Notes: generated by a model not told the origin, from the sequence alone. A DNA stretch of 64,000 nucleotides from Phaeobacter gallaeciensis DSM 26640 (GCF_000511385.1 NC_023137.1:325001-389000), one strand, 5' to 3'; numbered from the stretch's first letter, positions 36,088-45,177 are shown. Translations and numbers: made by a program.

Positions 36088-37053
36088 ATGCAGATCAGCG
36101 TGACACCCGATATTTTCAAGCTGGCGCAGGTCTTTACCATCTCCCGAGGATCACGCACCGAGGCCAAGGTGCTGACCGTGCGTATCGAACAGGATGGCGT
36201 GACGGGCTGTGGTGAATGTGTGCCTTATGCGCGTTATGGTGAGACGCTGGAGAGTGTGACGGCTGAAATTGAAGGTCTGCCAGAGCGTTTCAGCCGCGAA
36301 GAGCTGCAATTGCTTTTGCCTGCAGGGGCCGCGCGCAATGCCGTTGATTGCGCGCTGTGGGATCTGGAAGCGAAACAGGCGGGTAAGCGCGTGTGGGAGC
36401 TGGCAGGACTGCCGGAGCCAAAACCAGAAATCACCGCCTATACGCTGTCGCTGGACAGCCCCGAAAACATGCAGGCGCAGGCCGCCAAGAATGCCCATCG
36501 CCCACTACTGAAGATCAAACTGGGTACTGCTGATGACATGGCCCGTTTGGAAGCCGTACGCGCCGGTGCCCCGGAGGCTCGTATCATTGTCGATGCCAAC
36601 GAGGGCTGGAGTGCCGAGGTTTATGCTGATCTGGCCCCGCATCTGGTGCGACTGGGGGTGGCGCTGGTGGAACAGCCGCTGCCTGCGGGGGAGGATGCTG
36701 CCCTTCTTGGGATGGAGCGCCCGGTGCCGGTCTGTGCGGATGAGAGCTGCCATGACCGCGAGAGCCTCGCAGCCCTTGAGGGGAAATACGACGTCATTAA
36801 CATCAAGCTGGACAAGACCGGTGGTCTGACGGAGGCGCTGAAACTGCGCGACGCGGCGCTGGCGCGCGGCTTTGAAGTGATGGTGGGCTGCATGGTCGGA
36901 TCCTCGCTTGCCATGGCGCCTGCGACACTGGTTGCACAGGGGGCGGTGGTCACCGATCTTGACGGGCCGCTTCTGTTGGCCGAAGACCGTGCGGAACCGT
37001 TGAATTTTGATGCAGCTGGCGTACACCCGCCAAAAGCGGCCTTGTGGGGTTAA
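36088..37053 (+). CDS. dgcA: N-acetyl-D-glutamate racemase DgcA (enolase superfamily, dipeptide-epimerase type)
   Basis: A 321-residue mandelate-racemase-type enzyme. The KxK base pair is K142/K144 in LLKIKLGTADD, metal ligands are Asp169 in IIVDANEGWS, Glu in VEQPLP and Asp in VCADESC, and the opposite lysine is in NIKLDKTGG. Sequences of this type are often called L-Ala-D/L-Glu epimerase. Beside dgcN the better reading is racemisation of N-acetyl-D-glutamate to the L form. ATG 36088 follows GGAGAG. An upstream ATG at 36076 is less likely. Confidence 0.87.
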   Translation: MQISVTPDIFKLAQVFTISRGSRTEAKVLTVRIEQDGVTGCGECVPYARYGETLESVTAEIEGLPERFSREELQLLLPAGAARNAVDCALWDLEAKQAGKRVWELAGLPEPKPEITAYTLSLDSPENMQAQAAKNAHRPLLKIKLGTADDMARLEAVRAGAPEARIIVDANEGWSAEVYADLAPHLVRLGVALVEQPLPAGEDAALLGMERPVPVCADESCHDRESLAALEGKYDVINIKLDKTGGLTEALKLRDAALARGFEVMVGCMVGSSLAMAPATLVAQGAVVTDLDGPLLLAEDRAEPLNFDAAGVHPPKAALWG

Positions 37054-37063
37054 GGAGACCAAG

Positions 37064-37924
37064 ATGACCCGTACCGTATATGTGAATGGCGATTACCTGC
37101 CGGAAGATGAGGCCAAGGTCTCGATCTTTGATCGTGGTTTCCTGATGGCGGACGCTGTCTATGAGGTAACCTCGGTCCTGGGTGGAAAGCTGATTGATTT
37201 CGAAGGGCACGCTGTGCGTCTGAAACGCTCGCTGGATGAGCTGGAGATGGCCGAGCCTTGCACCAAGGAAGAGCTGCTGGAGATTCACCGCAAGCTGGTA
37301 GAGCTGAACGGTATCGACGAGGGGCTGGTCTATCTGCAGGTCAGCCGTGGCTCTGATGGGGACCGTGATTTTGTCTTCCCCTCGGCGGATACCAAACCCA
37401 CCATCGTGTTGTTCACCCAGAACAAACCCGGTCTGGCGGACAGCCCGGCATCGCGCAAGGGCGCTAAGATCATCTCGATCGAGGATATTCGCTGGGGCCG
37501 TCGCGACATTAAGACCGTGCAGCTGCTTTACCCCTCCATGGGCAAGATGATGGCGAAGAAGGCGGGGGCCGATGATGCCTGGATGATCGAGGATGGTCAT
37601 GTGACCGAAGGGACCTCTAACAACGCCTACTTCGTGAAGGATGGCGTGATTGTTACCCGCCCGCTGTCCAATGACATTCTGCACGGCATCACCCGCAAGG
37701 CGGTTTTGCGCATGGCAGAAGAGGCGCAGATGAAGATCGAAGAGCGCCTGTTCACCATTGAGGAGGCAAAAGAGGCGGATGAGGCCTTTACCACATCGGC
37801 CTCCGCCTTTGTGATGCCGGTGGTTGAGATCGACGGCGTGGCGCTGGGCGATGGCACGCCGGGTCCGATCGCCAAGCGCTTGCGCGAGATCTATCTGGAA
37901 GAGAGCATGAAAGAAGCGACCTGA
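37064..37924 (+). CDS. dat: D-amino-acid aminotransferase
   Basis: A fold-type IV PLP enzyme of 286 residues that moves amino groups between D-amino acids and 2-oxoglutarate, giving D-glutamate. The PLP lysine is predicted at Lys150 in RRDIKTVQLLY, and the cofactor loop EGTSNNAYFVKDG and late TTSASAFVMPV are family hallmarks. AAGGAG at 37052 overlaps the dgcA stop region, ten bases separating the genes. With dgcN and dgcA it forms a D-amino-acid to N-acetyl-L-glutamate route. Confidence 0.92.
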   Translation: MTRTVYVNGDYLPEDEAKVSIFDRGFLMADAVYEVTSVLGGKLIDFEGHAVRLKRSLDELEMAEPCTKEELLEIHRKLVELNGIDEGLVYLQVSRGSDGDRDFVFPSADTKPTIVLFTQNKPGLADSPASRKGAKIISIEDIRWGRRDIKTVQLLYPSMGKMMAKKAGADDAWMIEDGHVTEGTSNNAYFVKDGVIVTRPLSNDILHGITRKAVLRMAEEAQMKIEERLFTIEEAKEADEAFTTSASAFVMPVVEIDGVALGDGTPGPIAKRLREIYLEESMKEAT

Positions 37925-37947
37925 TCGCGACATCACATGCCGATGCA

Positions 37948-37980
37948 AAAGGCCGCCCGCATGACTGCTGGGCGGCCTTT
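37948..37980. terminator. Terminator after the dgcN-dgcA-dat row
   Basis: AAAGGCCGCCC (37948-37958) pairs with GGGCGGCCTTT (37970-37980). It lies between dat and the convergent DJ-1 gene and could work in both directions. Confidence 0.88.
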
Positions 37981-38006
37981 CTCATTTAACAATCAGGCTG
38001 TGTGCC

Positions 38007-38681
38007 TCAGAGCAGGGCGAGCAGCTGTTTGGCGGCCTCTTCTGATGAGGCAGGGTTCTGGCCGGTGACCAGCTTGCTGTCGGTGATGGCAAAGGAGGCC
38101 CAGTCGTCGCCTTTCTCATAGGTGGCGCCATTCTCAGCCAACATGTCTTCCACCAGGAAGGGTACGACGTTGGTGAGGCCGACGCCGTCTTCTTCGCTGT
38201 TGGAGAAGCCGGTCACGCGTTTGCCCTGTACCAGCGGCGCGCCATCGGCGTCTTTGGTGTGGCGGAACACGGCCGGAGCGTGGCAGACAGCGCCGACGGG
38301 ACGGTCGCTGTGTGCGAAGGCCTCGATCAGGCGGCGGCTGTCGGCATCCTCGGCCAGATCCCAGAGAGGGCCGTGACCGCCGGGATAGAACACCGCGTCA
38401 AAGCCATCGTCTTCGACCTCTGCCAAAACCTTGGTGTTGTCCAAGGCGTCCTGCGCGGCGGTATCTTCCTTGAACCGGCGGGTGGCATCGGTCTGGGCGC
38501 TTTCATCATCGCTTTTGGGATCAAGCGGGGGTTGCCCCCCTTTGGGGGAGGCCAGTGTGATGTCGGCGCCTGCATCTTTCAGCGCATAATAAGGCGCGGC
38601 GAATTCCTCCAGCCAGAAGCCGGTTTTTTCGCCTGTGTCGCCCAGTTTGTCATGGGAGGTGAGGACCATCAGGATTTTCAT
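38007..38681 (-). CDS. DJ-1/PfpI family type 1 glutamine amidotransferase domain protein
   Basis: A 224-residue protein of the Hsp31/DJ-1 group. The nucleophile elbow is GAVCHAPAVF with Cys133 and neighbouring His134, and an acidic residue is in the expected early position (GFWLEEFAAPYY). This group includes glyoxalase III and protein-repair enzymes; either is possible. It follows the CurA-like oxidoreductase gene by about 30 bases on the same strand, under the same putative TetR control, which fits electrophile defence. Confidence 0.87.
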   Translation of the reverse strand: MKILMVLTSHDKLGDTGEKTGFWLEEFAAPYYALKDAGADITLASPKGGQPPLDPKSDDESAQTDATRRFKEDTAAQDALDNTKVLAEVEDDGFDAVFYPGGHGPLWDLAEDADSRRLIEAFAHSDRPVGAVCHAPAVFRHTKDADGAPLVQGKRVTGFSNSEEDGVGLTNVVPFLVEDMLAENGATYEKGDDWASFAITDSKLVTGQNPASSEEAAKQLLALL

Positions 38682-38711
38682 CTCGGGTCTCCTTATATTC
38701 TGAAGTTCAGA

Positions 38712-39743
38712 TCAGTCGGCGAGGTGGATGACACGTTTGCCAAACGCTTCGCCTCTCAAAAGACCAACAAATGCGGCGGGGGCTTGTTCCAGGCCTTCGA
38801 TCATTTCTTCGCGGTATTTCACTTTGCCCTCCTGCACCCAGCCGGTCATCTGCTTGGCAAACTCCGGGTAGAGATGGCCGAAATCGTCGAACACGATAAA
38901 GCCGCGCATGGTGATGCGTTTACGCAGCAGCTGGCCCATCAGGTAGTTCATCCGATCAGGGCCGTCGGGCAGGGCAGTGGCGTTGTACTGGGAAATCAGA
39001 CCGCAGAGCGGGATGCGGGCAGAGGGGTTCAGCAGCGGCATCACCGCGTCAAAGACAGCGCCGCCGACGTTTTCGAAATAGATGTCGATGCCATCTGGAA
39101 CCGCCTTGGCAAGGTCGTCGGCAAAGCTGTCGGCCTTGTAGTCGATGCAGGCATCAAAGCCCAAAGTCTCGACCACGTGCTGACATTTTTCCGCCCCACC
39201 CGCGATGCCGACGACGCGCAGACCGAGGATCTTGCCGATCTGACCAACAGTTGCGCCAACCGGGCCGCTGGCGCCTGCGACGACCAGGGTTTCGCCTTCT
39301 TTTGGCTGGCCGATCTGTGTGAGACCCGCCCAAGCGGTGAGGCCCGGCATGCCCAGAACACCAAGCGCCCAAGACGGGTTTTGCGGGGTCTTGCCCATAT
39401 TGATCACACCGGTGCCATCCGACAGCGTGTAGTCCTGCCAACCGCCGAATGCGACGACCCAATCGCCTTTTTCATATCCCTTGACGTTGGATGTCACGAC
39501 CTCGGCAACGGTGCCACCCACCATGACCTGATCGATCTCGACCGGCGCGGCATAAGAAGGCGCGCTGCTCATCCGACCGCGCATATAGGGATCCAGCGAC
39601 AGGTATTCGTTGCGCAGGAGCATCTGGCCTTCGCCGGGGGTGGGCACGTCTGTGGTTTCCAGGCGCAGGGTGCTGTCGGTTGGTTCACCCTTGGGGCGCT
39701 CGGCGAGGACATACTGGCGGTTGGTGGTGGATGTCTGCGTCAT
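38712..39743 (-). CDS. CurA-like NADP-dependent oxidoreductase (zinc-free MDR)
   Basis: A 343-residue medium-chain dehydrogenase of the leukotriene-B4 12-hydroxydehydrogenase/CurA type. The opening LSLDPYMRGRM and the NADP loop VVAGASGPVGATVGQIGK are diagnostic, and the structural-zinc cysteines are absent. Members reduce the double bond of enones. A TetR-family operator (39768-39782) sits 25 bases upstream of the ATG, and the TetR gene is immediately upstream on the same strand. Confidence 0.92.
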   Translation of the reverse strand: MTQTSTTNRQYVLAERPKGEPTDSTLRLETTDVPTPGEGQMLLRNEYLSLDPYMRGRMSSAPSYAAPVEIDQVMVGGTVAEVVTSNVKGYEKGDWVVAFGGWQDYTLSDGTGVINMGKTPQNPSWALGVLGMPGLTAWAGLTQIGQPKEGETLVVAGASGPVGATVGQIGKILGLRVVGIAGGAEKCQHVVETLGFDACIDYKADSFADDLAKAVPDGIDIYFENVGGAVFDAVMPLLNPSARIPLCGLISQYNATALPDGPDRMNYLMGQLLRKRITMRGFIVFDDFGHLYPEFAKQMTGWVQEGKVKYREEMIEGLEQAPAAFVGLLRGEAFGKRVIHLAD

Positions 39744-39767
39744 GTTGGGGTCCTTTTCTTGAGGGAT

Positions 39768-39782
39768 TAGACCGATCGTCTA
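39768..39782. promoter_or_regulatory. TetR (NemR-like) operator before the oxidoreductase gene
   Basis: TAGAC, CGATC, GTCTA: an inverted repeat of five-base arms. The same arms and almost the same centre recur at 40444-40462 before the regulator gene. The form resembles the NemR box of enteric bacteria. Confidence 0.75.
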
Positions 39783-39837
39783 GTGATCGGTAATTTTTTT
39801 TGGTGGCTGCCAGCTGCGTCGGAACGGTTATGGTAGG

Positions 39838-40437
39838 TTAGGTTTGCCTAGGCGAGGGCAGCATGGTGCGGGTCTGGAGCATGGCGGTGTCAAACGGGGT
39901 GCTGTCCTGAGACAGATGCGCCATCAGGCCGGCCCCAAGCCAGATCTGATAAAGCGATGTTGCCGTCTGAACGGGGTCGACGCTCGGGCTGAGGGAACCG
40001 TCCCGTTGACCTTTGCGCAGGCAGTCGGCCAGCCGCGTGGTAATGCCTTCGACAGCCTGTTGCAGAATGCCGCGCATCGCGGGGGAGAGGTCGGCGATTT
40101 CGGCAGCCAGTTTGACGATGAGGCATTTTTGACCGGCCATGTCCGAGCTCTGCCGTTCCTGCCAGGCGGTGACGTAAGACAGCACCTGATCGCGCCCGGT
40201 GAGTTCTGGATTGTTCAGCGTGGGCCCTAGTTCAATCCGGTACTGATCGACGTAGTGACGCAGCAGGGCGCAGCCGTAGTCCTCTTTGGAGGAGAAGTAG
40301 TGGTAGAACGATCCTTTCGGCACCTGTGCCGTCGCCAGCAGCTCCGTCAGGCCGACGGAGGTGTAGCCGCGCTGTGCTGTCAGTGCGCGTCCGGTGTCCA
40401 GAATATGCAGTCGGGTGTCGCTCATACGAGTAGACAT
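39838..40437 (-). CDS. TetR/AcrR family transcriptional regulator (NemR-like)
   Basis: A 199-residue repressor. The helix-turn-helix is at about residues 20-55, with YTSVGLTELLATAQVPKGSFYHYF, split as a family pattern, and YHYFSSKEDYG. The C-terminal domain has TetR_C-type helices with Cys in AGQKCLIVKLA that could sense electrophiles, as NemR does, though this is inference. ATG 40437 is chosen, with 40425 as the alternative. It sits behind one operator copy and ahead of a second, so it likely represses itself and the next two genes. Confidence 0.9.
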   Translation of the reverse strand: MSTRMSDTRLHILDTGRALTAQRGYTSVGLTELLATAQVPKGSFYHYFSSKEDYGCALLRHYVDQYRIELGPTLNNPELTGRDQVLSYVTAWQERQSSDMAGQKCLIVKLAAEIADLSPAMRGILQQAVEGITTRLADCLRKGQRDGSLSPSVDPVQTATSLYQIWLGAGLMAHLSQDSTPFDTAMLQTRTMLPSPRQT

Positions 40438-40443
40438 AAGGTC

Positions 40444-40462
40444 ACTAGACCGATTGTCTAGT
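40444..40462. promoter_or_regulatory. TetR (NemR-like) operator before the regulator gene
   Basis: ACTAGAC, CGATT, GTCTAGT: a perfect inverted repeat with seven-base arms, centred about 16 bases upstream of the TetR ATG. It is a better match than the 39768 site. Confidence 0.78.
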
Positions 40463-40501
40463 GGGGTTGGCAACTTTTTCCCACCTGTCAAAAACGAGAT
40501 A

Positions 40502-40525
40502 AGGCCCCGCGTCTGCGAGGCCTTG
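40502..40525 (-). terminator. Probable terminator of the alanine dehydrogenase gene
   Basis: On the minus strand AAGGCCTCGC and GCGGGGCCTT pair (one G-T), about 30 bases after the ald stop, with T residues some distance on (CTCGTTTTT). Confidence 0.6.
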
Positions 40526-40555
40526 CGTTGGCTGATACCAAGTGATCGGGAGGTG

Positions 40556-41671
40556 TTACTTAATCATCAGCTGAGGGGAGACAACGTCGATGCCCAGAGC
40601 CTTGCCGACCGCGAAATAGGTCAGCTTGCCTGCGTGCACGTTCAGGCCATTCAGCAGATGCGGATCGTCTGCGCAGGCTTGTTTCCAGCCTTTGTTTGCC
40701 AAATTCAGCAAGAATGGCAGGGTGGCGTTGCCCAGTGCCTGGGTCGAGGTGCGGGCAACAGCGCCGGGCATGTTGGCCACGCAGTAGTGCATGATGCCGT
40801 CGACCTCATAGATTGGATCGGCGTGGGTGGTGGCCTTTGATGTCTCAAAGCAGCCGCCCTGGTCGATGGCGACATCCACGAGGACCGCACCGGGCTTCAT
40901 CTCGCTAAGTTGTGCACGTGAGACCAGCTTTGGTGCTGCGGCACCGGGGATCAGAACCGCGCCGATCACCATGTCTGCATCACGCACCAGCTCGGCCGTG
41001 GCGCCTGCGGTGGAGTATTGGTTCTTGAAGTCGCGGCCGAAGACATCGTCGAGATATTTCAGGCGGGCCAAGGAACGGTCGAGGATGGTCACGTCCGCGC
41101 CCATGCCAGCGGCAATCTTGGCTGCATGAGTGCCAACGACACCGCCGCCGATCACCACAACCTTGGCGGGGGCTACGCCGGGAACGCCACCCATCAGAAC
41201 GCCGCGACCGCCATTGGCTTTTTGCAGGGTATAGGCGCCCACTTGCGGCGCCAGACGGCCGGCAACTTCGGACATTGGCGCCAGCAGCGGCAGGCCGCCA
41301 CGGTCGTCGGTCACGGTTTCATAGGCAATCGCGGTGCAACCGGACTCCAGCAGATCACGGGTCTGGTCCGGGTCGGGGGCGAGGTGCAGATAGGTGAACA
41401 GCAACTGGCCCTCACGCAGCATCTTGCGCTCAACGGCTTGCGGTTCTTTCACCTTCACGATCATGTCTGCGGTGGCAAAGATCTCCTCGGCGGTGTCGAT
41501 GATTGCGGCACCTGCTGTAGTATAATCTTCGTCAGTGAAGCCAGCGCCCATCCCGGCACCGGCCTGAATTAGGACGGTATGGCCATGGTTTACGGCTTCG
41601 CGGGCGGCGTCCGGTGTCATCCCGACGCGGAATTCCTGCGGCTTGATCTCAGTGGGGCATCCGATTTTCAT
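40556..41671 (-). CDS. ald: Alanine dehydrogenase
   Basis: NAD-dependent enzyme that turns L-alanine into pyruvate and ammonia, 371 residues. It begins [20 protein letters not shown], with the substrate arginine and lysine regions, and holds the NAD loop [21 protein letters not shown] (split) and [14 protein letters not shown]. The gene is divergent from an Lrp regulator (41809), whose family often controls ald. It may feed pyruvate from alanine; D-alanine processing by dat lies about 3 kb away. Confidence 0.96.
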   Translation of the reverse strand: MKIGCPTEIKPQEFRVGMTPDAAREAVNHGHTVLIQAGAGMGAGFTDEDYTTAGAAIIDTAEEIFATADMIVKVKEPQAVERKMLREGQLLFTYLHLAPDPDQTRDLLESGCTAIAYETVTDDRGGLPLLAPMSEVAGRLAPQVGAYTLQKANGGRGVLMGGVPGVAPAKVVVIGGGVVGTHAAKIAAGMGADVTILDRSLARLKYLDDVFGRDFKNQYSTAGATAELVRDADMVIGAVLIPGAAAPKLVSRAQLSEMKPGAVLVDVAIDQGGCFETSKATTHADPIYEVDGIMHYCVANMPGAVARTSTQALGNATLPFLLNLANKGWKQACADDPHLLNGLNVHAGKLTYFAVGKALGIDVVSPQLMIK

Positions 41672-41756
41672 GCGATCTCTCCTCCAGCATGCTTGCGCTA
41701 TGATGCCGCAGGAGTGATGAGATTTGCTGCTTTTTTAGGCGAAATAAAAAGGTGCA

Positions 41757-41811
41757 TATCGAAGGTTCTTCTAATATGCTCACCCTTTATCGAAGGATCT
41801 TTCAAGATATG
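41757..41811 (+). promoter_or_regulatory. Tandem 31-bp-spaced direct repeat in the ald/lrp intergenic region
   Basis: TATCGAAGG...TATG begins at 41757 and again at 41788, each copy with GAAGG(A/T)TCTT and ending in ATATG. The spacing of 31 bases is about three helical turns, which suits cooperative binding by an Lrp-type octamer. Confidence 0.5.
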
Positions 41812-42267
41812 TCACTTGATCACACAGATCGTCGCATCTTGCAGGTATTGCAGAAGCAGGGGCGGATCTCCAACGCTGAACTGAGCGAGCAGGTGAACCT
41901 GTCGGCATCCGCCTGCCACCGGCGTGTGCAACGGTTGGAGACAGACGGGTATATCCGTAATTACGTCGCTCTTCTTGACGCGCGCAAGATGAACCTGCCG
42001 GCAACCGTCTTTGTGGAGATCACGCTGCAAAGCCAGGCCGATGAGCTGCTGGACGCCTTTGAGAAGGCGGTGGGGCGCATTCCCGATGTGTTGGAGTGCC
42101 ATCTGATGGCGGGTACGGCGGATTACATCCTGAAGGTGGTGGCTGAAAACACCGATGATTTCGCCCGCATCCACCGCCAACACCTGACACGGCTGCCCGG
42201 TGTGGCGCAGATGCAGAGTTCTTTTGCATTGCGTACCGTATTCAAGACTACGGCACTACCGGTCTAG
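41809..42267 (+). CDS. Lrp/AsnC family regulator, likely of alanine dehydrogenase
   Basis: A 152-residue protein. The helix-turn-helix is LQKQGRISNAELSEQVNLSAS (two halves of the family pattern) followed by CHRRVQRLE. The RAM domain has DVLECHLMAGTADYILKVV. It resembles AlaR/BkdR-type activators of amino-acid catabolism. ATG 41809 gives MSLDHTDRRIL; the earlier methionine at 41752 includes the promoter repeats. Head-to-head with ald over 137 bases. Confidence 0.93.
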   Translation: MSLDHTDRRILQVLQKQGRISNAELSEQVNLSASACHRRVQRLETDGYIRNYVALLDARKMNLPATVFVEITLQSQADELLDAFEKAVGRIPDVLECHLMAGTADYILKVVAENTDDFARIHRQHLTRLPGVAQMQSSFALRTVFKTTALPV

Positions 42268-42369
42268 CCCTTCCAGCGTGCCTGGGCCTTGGATGGCTTG
42301 TCAGGCGGAATGATCTGGGAAAGACTGCCCGATAGAACAGAACGGCAGGACTGTCGCGGGCGGGGGCGT

Positions 42370-43959
42370 ATGGACTGGGACTATATCATTATCGGCGCAG
42401 GCAGCGCGGGCTGCGTGTTGGCCAACCGGTTGAGCGCGGCAGGCCAGCGGGTGCTGCTGCTGGAGGCGGGCGGCAAGGACAACTACCATTGGGTGCATAT
42501 CCCGATGGGCTATCTCTACTGCATCAACAACCCACGCACCGACTGGATGTATCGAACTGAGGCGGAGGCCGGGCTGAATGGGCGCGCGCTGATCTATCCG
42601 CGCGGCAAGGTGCTGGGCGGCTGTTCGTCCATCAACGGAATGCTCTATCTGCGCGGACAGGCGGCGGACTACGATGGCTGGCGCCAGCGCGGACTCACTG
42701 GCTGGGGCTGGGATGATGTGCTGCCCTATTTCAAGAAATCAGAGGATTACGTCGACGGCCCGTCTGATATGCACGGGGCAGGCGGCGAATGGCGGGTGGA
42801 GAACCAGCGCCTGCACTGGGATGTACTGGATGACTGGATGCAGGCTGCTGCCGAATGGGGCCTGCCCAAAGTCACCGATTTTAATACCGGCAACAACGAG
42901 GGCGTCGGTTATTTTCGGGTGAATCAACGCGGCGGCTGGCGGATGAATACGGCCAAGGCGTTTTTACGCACCGCGACGGGGCAAAACCTGAAGGTAGAGA
43001 CCGGCGCCCATATCCAGCGCATCCTGATCGAGAACGGTCGTGCCGTTGGGGTGGAATACCGCCAAGGCGGTGTGGTGAAAACAGCGCGGACGGACGGAGA
43101 AGTGATCCTGTCCGCAGGGGCGATCAACAGCCCACAGATCCTTCAGCTGTCTGGTCTGGGTCCGGCTGACGTGCTGCGAGACCACGGAATTACTGTGCAG
43201 CGGGACATGCCCGAGGTTGGTCAGAACCTGCAGGATCATCTGCAATTGCGTTGCGCCTGGCGGCTGCAAGGGGCAAAGACGCTGAACACGCTGGCCAATT
43301 CGTTTTTGGGCAAGGCAAAGATTGCAGCGGAATATGCGTTGCGCCGGTCCGGCCCGATGTCGATGGCGCCGAGCCAGCTCGGGGCGTTTTCCCGTTCGCG
43401 CCCGGATCTGGCGACGCCAGATCTGGAGTATCACGTTCAGCCCCTGACGCTCGACGCCTTTGGTCAGCCGCTGCATGACTTTCCAGGGTTGACGGCAAGC
43501 GTGTGTAACCTGCGACCTGAAAGCCGGGGAGAGGTGGCTATCGCCAGCGCGGATCCCATGCAGGCGCCCCGGATCGCGCCGAATTACCTATCGACCGAAG
43601 GCGACCGTCAGGTGGCCGTGGCGGCCATCCGGCAAGCGCGGGCGATTATGGGCCAGGGGGCCATGCAGCGTTATGCACCGCAGGAGCTGAAACCCGGCGG
43701 CGGTTCGGATGATGAGGCGGATCTGATGCAGGCGGCAGGCGCGATCGGGACAACCATTTTTCATCCGACCTGTACGGTACGAATGGGCGCGGAGGAGGCG
43801 GCCCCGGTGGACGGCGCGCTGCGTTTGCGCGGAGTTGGCGGGCTGCGGGTGGTTGATGCCAGCGTGATGCCAGTGATTCCCAGCGGCAATACCAACGCGC
43901 CGACGATCATGATTGCGGAAAAGGCAGCTGACATGATTTTGAGCGATCATCGCGGGTAA
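42370..43959 (+). CDS. GMC family flavin oxidoreductase (choline-dehydrogenase-like)
   Basis: A 529-residue enzyme. FAD loop GAGSAG is at residues 9-14; the GMC signatures are PRGKVLGGCSSINGM and SAGAINSPQILQLSG, with a late VVDASVMPVIPSGNTNAP. It resembles BetA but has no betaine genes beside it, so choline is only one option; related enzymes oxidise other alcohols. ATG 42370 precedes DWDYIIIG. The 27 extra residues from 42289 are not family-like. Confidence 0.9.
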   Translation: MDWDYIIIGAGSAGCVLANRLSAAGQRVLLLEAGGKDNYHWVHIPMGYLYCINNPRTDWMYRTEAEAGLNGRALIYPRGKVLGGCSSINGMLYLRGQAADYDGWRQRGLTGWGWDDVLPYFKKSEDYVDGPSDMHGAGGEWRVENQRLHWDVLDDWMQAAAEWGLPKVTDFNTGNNEGVGYFRVNQRGGWRMNTAKAFLRTATGQNLKVETGAHIQRILIENGRAVGVEYRQGGVVKTARTDGEVILSAGAINSPQILQLSGLGPADVLRDHGITVQRDMPEVGQNLQDHLQLRCAWRLQGAKTLNTLANSFLGKAKIAAEYALRRSGPMSMAPSQLGAFSRSRPDLATPDLEYHVQPLTLDAFGQPLHDFPGLTASVCNLRPESRGEVAIASADPMQAPRIAPNYLSTEGDRQVAVAAIRQARAIMGQGAMQRYAPQELKPGGGSDDEADLMQAAGAIGTTIFHPTCTVRMGAEEAAPVDGALRLRGVGGLRVVDASVMPVIPSGNTNAPTIMIAEKAADMILSDHRG

Positions 43960-44172
43960 TTGGTGGCTCGGGCTGCATGCCCCCTTGCGTCTGCCGCCAA
44001 TATTCGATTCCCTGTTCCGATCCGGCTGGCGCGTGGCTTGCGGGATGCGCTGGCCCTTTCAGGGACCAGAGGGGCTAACAGCACTTATCGCTTGCCTGAA
44101 TGTGACACGAAACGATCACATCCGCCTGATACTGCCGCGTGACTGACCATTGAACGACCAAGGAGCCTTAGC

Positions 44173-45090
44173 GTGACCAGCGACCATGACCCTGATTCCT
44201 TTGACTGGCTGGACGCCGAACTTCAGGACACGCTGGACGAGGATTTCGAGATCGAATTCGCCGAGCCGATGTTGTCGATGGAATTGCGCAAGATCTATCG
44301 CTCGCAGCATCCTGAGATGCTGGATCGCAAGGTCTATTTTAGCAATCTTCTGCGGTTGCAGGCTGAGCTGATCAAAGTTCAGGATTGGGTCCAGCACACC
44401 GGGGCCAAGGTCTGTATCCTGTTTGAGGGGCGCGACAGTGCCGGCAAGGGCGGGGTGATCAAGCGGATTACCCAACGTCTGAACCCGCGTGTGGCGCGTG
44501 TGGTTGCACTGCCGGCTCCCAGTCGCCGTGAGCAGAGTCAGTGGTATTTTCAGCGTTATGTGCCCTACCTGCCGGCCGCAGGTGAAATCGTGCTGTTCGA
44601 CCGCTCCTGGTATAATCGGGCCGGGGTGGAGCGGGTGATGGGCTTTGCCAGCGATGATCAGGTCGAGCAGTTTTTTCAGGACGTCCCCGAATTCGAGCGG
44701 ATGTTGGTGCGGTCGGGCATTATCCTGCTGAAATATTGGTTTTCCATCACCGATGAGGAGCAGCAGCTGCGGTTTCTCATGCGGATCCACGACCCGATGA
44801 AGCAGTGGAAGCTATCGGCAATGGATCTGGAGAGTCGCATCCGCTGGGAGCAGTATACCAAGGCCAAGGAAGATATGTTCGAGCGCACCAATATTCCCGA
44901 AGCGCCCTGGTATATTGTGGAAGGGAACGACAAGAAGCGTGAGCGGTTGAACTGTATCGAGCACCTTCTGACCAAGATCCCCTATTGCGATGTGCCAAGT
45001 GAACGCGTGTCGCTGCCGGATCGCGAATATAAGCCCGACTACGAGCGCAGGGTGCTGCCGGATGATCTCTATGTGCCCAAGATTTACTGA
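44173..45090 (+). CDS. ppk2: Polyphosphate kinase 2 family protein
   Basis: A 305-residue P-loop kinase. Walker A FEGRDSAGKGG and the lid/Walker B segment VLFDRSWYNRAGVERVMGF (shown by its FDRSWYNRAG core) are PPK2 hallmarks, as is KLSAMDLESRIRWEQYTKAK (family pattern). PPK2 enzymes use polyphosphate to phosphorylate nucleoside diphosphates or monophosphates. Substrate preference cannot be read here. The start is GTG 44173 after AAGGAG; the acidic N-terminus suits this choice. Confidence 0.92.
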   Translation: MTSDHDPDSFDWLDAELQDTLDEDFEIEFAEPMLSMELRKIYRSQHPEMLDRKVYFSNLLRLQAELIKVQDWVQHTGAKVCILFEGRDSAGKGGVIKRITQRLNPRVARVVALPAPSRREQSQWYFQRYVPYLPAAGEIVLFDRSWYNRAGVERVMGFASDDQVEQFFQDVPEFERMLVRSGIILLKYWFSITDEEQQLRFLMRIHDPMKQWKLSAMDLESRIRWEQYTKAKEDMFERTNIPEAPWYIVEGNDKKRERLNCIEHLLTKIPYCDVPSERVSLPDREYKPDYERRVLPDDLYVPKIY

Positions 45091-45177
45091 CCAGAGCTGA
45101 CGTGGCCGCCGCACTGGAAACGGGCACAAATGTGCCATGCTGGCGTTTTCTGCGCGGGGATGAGGCGGGGAAGAAGG

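Noticed and set aside
38259..39770. Plus-strand frame of 503 codons
   Set aside because: Antisense across the DJ-1 and CurA-like genes, both of which have clear catalytic motifs on the minus strand.
42289..42369. Longer N-terminus for the GMC oxidoreductase
   Set aside because: The 27 residues do not fit the family, where the FAD loop begins within about ten residues of the start.
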